Assembly: GCA_020847695.1 (NCBI GenBank)
Contig: JADLBP010000127.1
Location: 1-55,606, forward strand
Source of the DNA: Planctomycetota bacterium
GTDB lineage: Bacteria > Planctomycetota > UBA1135 > GCA-002686595
Length of the DNA stretch: 55,606 bases
Direction of reading: 5' to 3'
Below are positions 50,648-55,606 of the stretch, piece after piece. Position 1 is the first letter of the stretch, and each line of letters begins with the position of its first letter. Under the pieces are notes generated by a model. The model did not search any database. It saw nothing but the letters and a program-made list of their open reading frames with translations, and was not told the origin of the DNA. The position numbers and the translations under genes were made by a program.

Positions 50648-52018
50648 TCAGCTCATCGGCGCTTCGACGGACTTCGTCAGGTAGTCGACGAGGTCCATCT
50701 TGGTGATGATGCCCTTCAGGTGCTGGTGCTCGTCGACGACGAGCCCGACGAGCCCTTCGGCGAACATCTTGGTCAGCGCGCGGGCGTCGTCGTTCTGCTG
50801 CGCGGTGCGCACCTTGCGGAACATCACCTCGGCGACGGCGCTCGAGAGCGAGGCGCGTCCGTCGACGAGCTTCCCGAGCAGATCGGACTCCGTGATGATG
50901 CCGACGAGCTTGCCGTCGTCGACGACCGGGAGCTGGCTGATGCCGCGCTCCTTCATCTTGAGCACGGAGTCGGCGACGGTGTCGGCGCTCGCCGCGGTCA
51001 GCAAAGGACGGCGCGGCAGCGAACGCAGCAGGTCGCCGACCGTGTTGGTCTCCCAGCGACTTTCGGTGAAGCCGTTCTCGCGCATCCACTGATCGTCCAT
51101 GAACTTCGTCATGTAGTTGCGGACCGAGTCCGCGAGGATCACGACGATGCGTTTGTTCGGACCGTACTTCTCGGCGACCTTTCGGGCCGCCCACACCGCG
51201 GAGCCCGAGCTGCCGCCGCAGAGCAGACCCTCTTGCCGGATCAAGCGGCGCGCCATCAGGAACGACTCGCGGTCCTCGGTCTTGATCCACTCGTCGACGA
51301 GCGTGCGATCGAGCACGTCGGGGATGAAGTCGTAGCCGATGCCTTCGACCTTGTACGTGCCGATCGGGCCGGGGCCCGCGAGGATCGAGCCGATCGGATC
51401 GACGCCGATGATCTTGACGCCGGGGACCTTCTCCTTGAGCTTCTTCGCGACGCCGCTGATCGTCCCGCCCGTGCCGGCGGTCATCACGCAGAAGTCGAGC
51501 TTGCCGTCGGTCTGCTTGATGATCTCCTCGGCGGTCCCGAAGTAGTGCGCGTTCGGATTGTCGGGGTTCGAGTACTGATCGAGGATGTGCGCGTTCGGCA
51601 GGATCTTCTGGAGCTGCTTCGCGACGCCGATGTGACTTTCCGGCGCGTCCCACGCTGCTTCGGTCGGCGTGCGCACGATCTCGGCGCCGAGCGCTTCGAG
51701 CACGACTTGTTTCTCGCGGCTCATCTTCTCGGGCATCGTGATGATCATCCGATAGCCCTTGATCGCCGCGGCGAGCGCCATGCCGATGCCGGTGTTGCCG
51801 CTGGTCGGCTCGATCAGCGTGTCACCGGGCTTGATCCGGCCCGAGCGCTCCGCTTCCTCGACCATCCGGCGGCCGATGCGATCCTTCACGGAGCCGCCGG
51901 CGTTCATGAACTCGCACTTGGCGAGGATCTCGCAGCCTTGCTTGCGCCCGACCGCGCGCAGGCGAACGAGCGGAGTGTTGCCGATGGACTCGAGAATGGA
52001 ATCGTAGATCTGGGCCAC
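50648..52018 (-). CDS. Cystathionine beta-synthase with CBS domains
   Basis: 456 residues from GTG 52018 with an excellent AGGAG site 6 bp upstream. PLP core: SIGNTPLVRL, K45 in AGGSVKDRIG, PTSGNTGIGMA (phosphate of substrate), TAGTGGTISGVAKKLK and LLCGGSSGSA. Residues about 335-456 are a CBS pair (LPVVDDGKLVGIITESDLLG and GLVVDEHQHLKGIITKMDL). Likely makes cystathionine from serine and homocysteine or acts as a regulated O-acetylserine-type synthase. Together with NifS and the bsh genes it fits an active thiol metabolism. Confidence 0.9.
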   Translation of the reverse strand: MAQIYDSILESIGNTPLVRLRAVGRKQGCEILAKCEFMNAGGSVKDRIGRRMVEEAERSGRIKPGDTLIEPTSGNTGIGMALAAAIKGYRMIITMPEKMSREKQVVLEALGAEIVRTPTEAAWDAPESHIGVAKQLQKILPNAHILDQYSNPDNPNAHYFGTAEEIIKQTDGKLDFCVMTAGTGGTISGVAKKLKEKVPGVKIIGVDPIGSILAGPGPIGTYKVEGIGYDFIPDVLDRTLVDEWIKTEDRESFLMARRLIRQEGLLCGGSSGSAVWAARKVAEKYGPNKRIVVILADSVRNYMTKFMDDQWMRENGFTESRWETNTVGDLLRSLPRRPLLTAASADTVADSVLKMKERGISQLPVVDDGKLVGIITESDLLGKLVDGRASLSSAVAEVMFRKVRTAQQNDDARALTKMFAEGLVGLVVDEHQHLKGIITKMDLVDYLTKSVEAPMS

Positions 52019-52141
52019 GTGGGTCTCCTGGGTCGAGGGCGGCGTTCTGGGCGAAGGCCGGGGGCACAAATGAAGGCGGCGCCCTAGGGCGAAGGCCGCG
52101 CATTGTAGGGCTCGGGGTGCTCCGCGCCACCGCACAGCGGC

Positions 52142-52480
52142 TCAGGCTCGACGAAGGAGCAGGGTTCCGCGTGGACCGACGCTGACTTCGCACCGCGCAA
52201 GACCTCGCGCAGCGTCGCCGAAGCGCGCGCGGAAGAGATCGACGCGCTCGCCGGTGGTGACGTCGTAGCGCCACGCGTGCCACGGGCAGGTGATCACGTT
52301 GCCGGCGAGCGAGCCCTCGAACAGAGGGCCTTCCAAGTGAGGGCAGAACGCTTGCACGCAGTGCACTCGCCCGTCGATCCGATAGAGCGCCATCATTCCC
52401 CACGGCGTCTCGATCGGCCGCGGGCGCTCGGGGTCGAGCTGCTCGGCGGAGAGCCCGGTGTCGAAGGCCTGTTCGCTCAC
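52142..52480 (-). CDS. Rieske [2Fe-2S] ferredoxin-like protein
   Basis: 112 residues from GTG 52480. Cluster ligands C46/H48 in AFCPHLEGPL and C65/H68 in TCPWHAWRYD have normal 16-residue spacing between the pairs. There is no membrane helix or oxygenase domain, so it is a soluble Rieske ferredoxin like those that feed dioxygenases or nitrite reductase (NirD type). It is divergent from the anchored protein at 52592. The oxygenase or reductase partner is not in the window. Confidence 0.8.
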   Translation of the reverse strand: MSEQAFDTGLSAEQLDPERPRPIETPWGMMALYRIDGRVHCVQAFCPHLEGPLFEGSLAGNVITCPWHAWRYDVTTGERVDLFRARFGDAARGLARCEVSVGPRGTLLLRRA

Positions 52481-52591
52481 ACACGCGATCGAAGCACGCT
52501 CGCACGCCGCGCACAAGCGTCCGGAGCGTGGCGGAAGGCCGCGAATAGCGTCGTGGATCCAACTGGCCACGTCCGCGCTCGTAGGCAGAGC

Positions 52592-54220
52592 ATGCGAGCG
52601 CGCTGGGCGTTGGTGGTCGTCGGACTGATGTTGATCGCGCTGCTCGTGCGGCTCGCGTTGGAGCGCGGGCGCACGCCGGAGTTCGTCGAGCCGTCCGGAT
52701 TCGCGAGCGAGCTCGCCACGACGCCCGTCGCGACCTCGGACGCGCCGCCGGAGCGGATGGCACACGCGGAGGCGTCTGCGCCGGTCGCGCCGCCGCTGGA
52801 CGAGCACGTCACGACGCTGAGGGTCGAAGACGAGCTCGGCGCGGCGATCGCGGGGGCGGAACTCTGGCTCGCCGACGCTCTCGGCGTGGAGCGGCTCGGC
52901 GCGAGCGACGAACTCGGAACGCTCGCGGTGTCGACCGACGTGCTGAGGGATCGCGAGCTATGGGCGAACGCGCGCGAGCACGAGACGCGTTCGTGGCGCG
53001 TCGCGAGCGAACCCGCCGAGTCGATCGTGCTCGTGCTGCCGAGCGCGGTGGCGCTGCGAGGCAATGTGCGCCAACACGGCGCGCCGAAGGCGGGGCTGCG
53101 CGTCGTTGCGTGGCCAAGCGGTCGTGGACCCGAGTGCGAGCTCCTTCGGACCGCTTCGCCCGACGACCCCCGCCTCCTGCAGTGCGTCAGCGCTTCCGAC
53201 GGCCGCTTCGAGGTCGTCGGCACGGCGCGCGGCGTCGACTACCACGTGATCGCGGCGGGGGAGGGCCTCGTCACGCAGCGCAAGACCGTCGCGCGCGCGG
53301 ACACGGAGACCGAGCTCGAGGTCGTCGAGCTCTACGGCGTCCGTCTGATCGTCGGCGAGGTCGGTGGCGGCCCGCTGTACGTCTCGAACGCGTGGTTCGA
53401 CTCGGATGCCGAGCAGTACCTCGACCTCGACGACCGTGCGGCGTTGGTCGATGGCGCCGAGGCACTGTGCCTGCTCGGTCTCGAGAGTCCGCCGTTCGTC
53501 GAGGATCGCTTCGACTTCGCCTACCTGAGCACGCGCTCCGACGGAGCGAAGGTCGCGGGCCCGCTGCTGGTCGAGCATCGTTTGACGGGTTATCGGCCGT
53601 CGAAACGCCGCGTCGACCTGCCGCGCGTCGTCACCGCGCTCGCGACGAAGCGCATCGAGCTCGAGCCCAACGGCGCGGAACTCGGGGCGCTGACGATCGA
53701 GTTCAAGGGGGCGCTCGCCGAGCTCGCGCTCGGCGACGCGCAGGGCAACTACCTCGAACTCGTCGACCCACACGACGTGAAACACCGCTTGGTGCTTGCG
53801 CACACCCACGGCGCGCAGCGGTTCGACCGGCTTCCGGCCGGACACTATCGCTGGCGCTTCCACGGCGCCGACGGCCTGTGGCGCTCGCCTTCGGAAGACA
53901 CGATGCCAGAGCTCACGATCGATGCCTCCGCAGCGCTGGTGTCGATCGATTGGGGCGACGCCGGCGCGCTCGACGTGACGACGGACTCCCACGGCGACGC
54001 GCAGCGCGGCACCTTGTGGGTGTCGTGCGTCGGACGGCGAGGCCTGCATTCCTTCGCGTTCGCCGACGGGCGCGTTCGCCTGGTCGGGCTCGCGCCGGGA
54101 GATTACGAGCTCGCACTCTGCCGGCCCGGCGAACCGCATCGGCCCGATCTCGCGAAGTACGGAGCTCGCGCGACGGTGCGCGCGGGCGAGGCGACGACGA
54201 CCGAGCTCGCGCCGCGCTGA
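52592..54220 (+). CDS. Membrane-anchored beta-rich surface protein, unknown
   Basis: 542 residues. Signal anchor ALVVVGLMLIALLVRLAL (about 5-22), a Pro/Ala-rich stalk to about 75, then repeated Ig-like or carboxypeptidase-regulatory-like beta segments (LRVEDELGAAIAGAELWLAD, VALRGNVRQHGAPKAGLRVVA, ASDGRFEVVGTARGVDYHV, GLAPGDYELALCRPG). Such modules are common in exported proteins of planctomycete-like bacteria. No catalytic motif. Confidence 0.65.
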   Translation: MRARWALVVVGLMLIALLVRLALERGRTPEFVEPSGFASELATTPVATSDAPPERMAHAEASAPVAPPLDEHVTTLRVEDELGAAIAGAELWLADALGVERLGASDELGTLAVSTDVLRDRELWANAREHETRSWRVASEPAESIVLVLPSAVALRGNVRQHGAPKAGLRVVAWPSGRGPECELLRTASPDDPRLLQCVSASDGRFEVVGTARGVDYHVIAAGEGLVTQRKTVARADTETELEVVELYGVRLIVGEVGGGPLYVSNAWFDSDAEQYLDLDDRAALVDGAEALCLLGLESPPFVEDRFDFAYLSTRSDGAKVAGPLLVEHRLTGYRPSKRRVDLPRVVTALATKRIELEPNGAELGALTIEFKGALAELALGDAQGNYLELVDPHDVKHRLVLAHTHGAQRFDRLPAGHYRWRFHGADGLWRSPSEDTMPELTIDASAALVSIDWGDAGALDVTTDSHGDAQRGTLWVSCVGRRGLHSFAFADGRVRLVGLAPGDYELALCRPGEPHRPDLAKYGARATVRAGEATTTELAPR

Positions 54221-54262
54221 CCGCGCTGGCGTCGACCCGGTTGCGTTTGCGATGCTCGGTGC

Positions 54263-55507
54263 GTGGCCGACGCGAGCACGACCGACGATCCGCACGATCG
54301 AGCGCGCGGCTACGTGATGGAGCTCGGCGCCGCGTTGCATCGCTACGGCGCGATGGCGCCGCGCGTCGAGCAGGCGATGGAGCTCGTCGCGGCGCGGTTC
54401 GCGCTCGTCGGGCAGTTCTTCGCGACGCCGACGTCGATCTTCGCCGCGTTCGGCGAGCCCGGTCGGCAATCGGTCGGCCTGATGCGCGTCGAGCCCGGCA
54501 ACCTCGACCTCGACAAGCGCTGCGCGCTCGACGAGCTGCTCGGCGACACGCTGCACGGCCGCGTGACGCCGGAAGCCGGGCTCGCTCGGCTCGCCGAGCT
54601 CGAGCGAGCGCCGAAGCGTTGGGGGCCGGCGATGACGACGGTGTGCTACGGACTCTCGTCGGCGGCCGCCGCGCGCTTCCTCGGCGGCTCGTGGCGCGAG
54701 ATGGGCGCCGCGTTGCTCGTCGGCTGGATGGCGGGCCTGTTGGTGCTCGCCGCCGCGCGGTCGCGTTGGTTGCGCGGGGTGTTCGAGCCGCTCGCGGCGA
54801 CGCTCGCTTCGGCGCTCGCGCTGGTGCTCGCGTGGCGGTTCGGGCCGCTGTCGACGTTCACCGTGACGGTCAGCGGCCTGATCGTGTTCTTGCCCGGGAT
54901 GATGATGACGACCGCGATGAGCGAGCTCGCGCTGCGCCACCTCGCGGCCGGCACGGCGCGCTTCATGGGCGCGGTGCTGACGTTGCTCGCGCTGACGCTC
55001 GGCGTCGTGATCGGTCGGCAGGTCGAGCGCGTGCTCCCGGCGATCCCGGAGTTCGACGCGGCGCTCGCGCCGGCGCCGCCGGAATGGTCGCTCGCGCTCG
55101 CGCTGGTCGTCGCACCGCTCGCGATCGCGGTCCTGATGCAAGCGCGGCCGCGCGACCTCGGTTGGATCCTCGCGGCGGGTGTGATCGCGTTCCTCGGCGC
55201 ACGCTCGGGCGGCCAGATGTTCGGCGCGGATGTCGGTGCGTTCACCGGGGCGTTTGCGGTCGGCGCGGCGAGCAACCTGTTCGGTCGCGCGCTGCATCGG
55301 CCGTCGGTGGTGACGATGGTCCCGGGACTGCTGGTGCTCGTCCCCGGAAGCCTGGGCTTCCGCGGCTTGCTCGCGCTGCTCGAGCGCGACACCGTTTCGG
55401 GCGTCGACGCGGCGTTCAGCATGGTGATGATCGCGATCTCGCTCGCGGCGGGCCTGCTGCTCGCGAACGTAGCGATTACGCCTCGCCGCCTCGACGCGGC
55501 GGGGTGA
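54263..55507 (+). CDS. Threonine/serine exporter family protein (ThrE-like)
   Basis: 414 residues from GTG 54263. The cytoplasmic N-terminal part has YVMELGAALHRYGAMAPRVEQAMELVAARF, the ThrE family opening, then around ten membrane helices in two blocks of five (PF06738-like followed by ThrE_2-like: FLGARSGGQMFGADVGAFTGA, VTMVPGLLVLVPGSLGFRG). This one-chain form fuses the two parts found separately in YjjP/YjjB. Likely exports small amino acids or dicarboxylates. Confidence 0.85.
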   Translation: MADASTTDDPHDRARGYVMELGAALHRYGAMAPRVEQAMELVAARFALVGQFFATPTSIFAAFGEPGRQSVGLMRVEPGNLDLDKRCALDELLGDTLHGRVTPEAGLARLAELERAPKRWGPAMTTVCYGLSSAAAARFLGGSWREMGAALLVGWMAGLLVLAAARSRWLRGVFEPLAATLASALALVLAWRFGPLSTFTVTVSGLIVFLPGMMMTTAMSELALRHLAAGTARFMGAVLTLLALTLGVVIGRQVERVLPAIPEFDAALAPAPPEWSLALALVVAPLAIAVLMQARPRDLGWILAAGVIAFLGARSGGQMFGADVGAFTGAFAVGAASNLFGRALHRPSVVTMVPGLLVLVPGSLGFRGLLALLERDTVSGVDAAFSMVMIAISLAAGLLLANVAITPRRLDAAG

Positions 55508-55550
55508 GCGCACGCTTCCGACCGCCCTCGCGGCGTGACACAATCGCCTC

Positions 55551-55606
55551 GTGGCGCAACGCACCTTGGTGATTCAACTGGATGCTTCACGGGCGAAGAC
55601 CCTCCA
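55551..55606 (+). CDS. Start of a further gene, cut by the window edge
   Basis: GTG at 55551 opens a frame to the window end reading MAQRTLVIQLDASRAKTL. A CACAAT -10-like box ends 6 bp before it, so the mRNA would be leaderless. Too short to name. Confidence 0.35.
   Translation, partial: MAQRTLVIQLDASRAKTL

Noticed and set aside
52958-55572. Two frames of about 870 codons (one on each strand) over the anchored protein and ThrE genes
   Set aside because: They are Arg/Ala-rich shadows; the real frames have signal peptides, membrane helices and family motifs.

Overview
The window is very GC-rich chromosomal DNA with tightly packed, mostly housekeeping genes on both strands. The lipid A/LPS genes (kdsD, kdsC, a giant Lpt-type barrel protein) point to a Gram-negative envelope. 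Bacillithiol genes, a type 2 pyrF, gyrB-dciA-dnaN-dnaA linkage and pseudopilin-like Ca-binding tails would fit a GC-rich planctomycete-like bacterium. That taxonomic guess is inference only. I see no tRNA, rRNA, CRISPR array, insertion sequence, prophage or integrase.

Layout. 1-2.4 kb: start of a flavin reductase gene, an exported TPR-like protein, a candidate selenoprotein with an in-frame TGA (1399-1749), a repeat-rich spacer and a small Cys-rich protein. 2.5-10.6 kb: sugar isomerase-like TIM barrel, a GDT1-type transporter, a baeRF-type protein, an SDR, then a minus-strand run with rsmB, fmt, trxA, scpA and a site-2 protease. 10.7-18.1 kb: the plus-strand kdsD-kdsC-lpt(C/A/D fusion)-tatA operon, with a decayed duplication at the lpt/tatA junction. 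18.1-25.8 kb: solitary MshEN domain protein, orphan adenine methyltransferase, gyrB, dciA, dnaN, dnaA, all on the minus strand; the replication origin is probably close. 26.1-35.1 kb: nifS, bshA, parA, bshB, bshC, pyrF, hemW and a sigma-70 factor that appears to start at AUU. 35.3-40 kb: an HPr-domain fusion protein, a phosphoesterase, a membrane protein, parB with a parS palindrome, and an anchored cyclophilin. 40-55.6 kb: exported proteins, lipid acyltransferase, DUF72, alpha/beta hydrolase, SGNH hydrolase, a glycosyltransferase, a HAD hydrolase, cystathionine beta-synthase, a Rieske protein, an anchored beta-rich protein and a ThrE-type exporter.

Themes. (1) Origin-proximal replication and segregation: dnaA, dnaN, dciA, gyrB, scpA, parA, parB/parS. 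(2) Thiol and sulfur metabolism: all three bacillithiol synthesis genes, NifS, cystathionine beta-synthase, thioredoxin, and the candidate selenoprotein whose Sec falls where a Se/S-carrier-like family has its conserved Cys. (3) Outer-membrane building: Kdo synthesis and LPS export in one operon with a Tat component.

Most promising for novelty: the UGA/SECIS gene at 1399-1749, the 436-residue HPr fusion at 35334-36644, the one-piece Lpt protein at 12382-17439, and the AUU-initiated sigma factor at 34316-35128.
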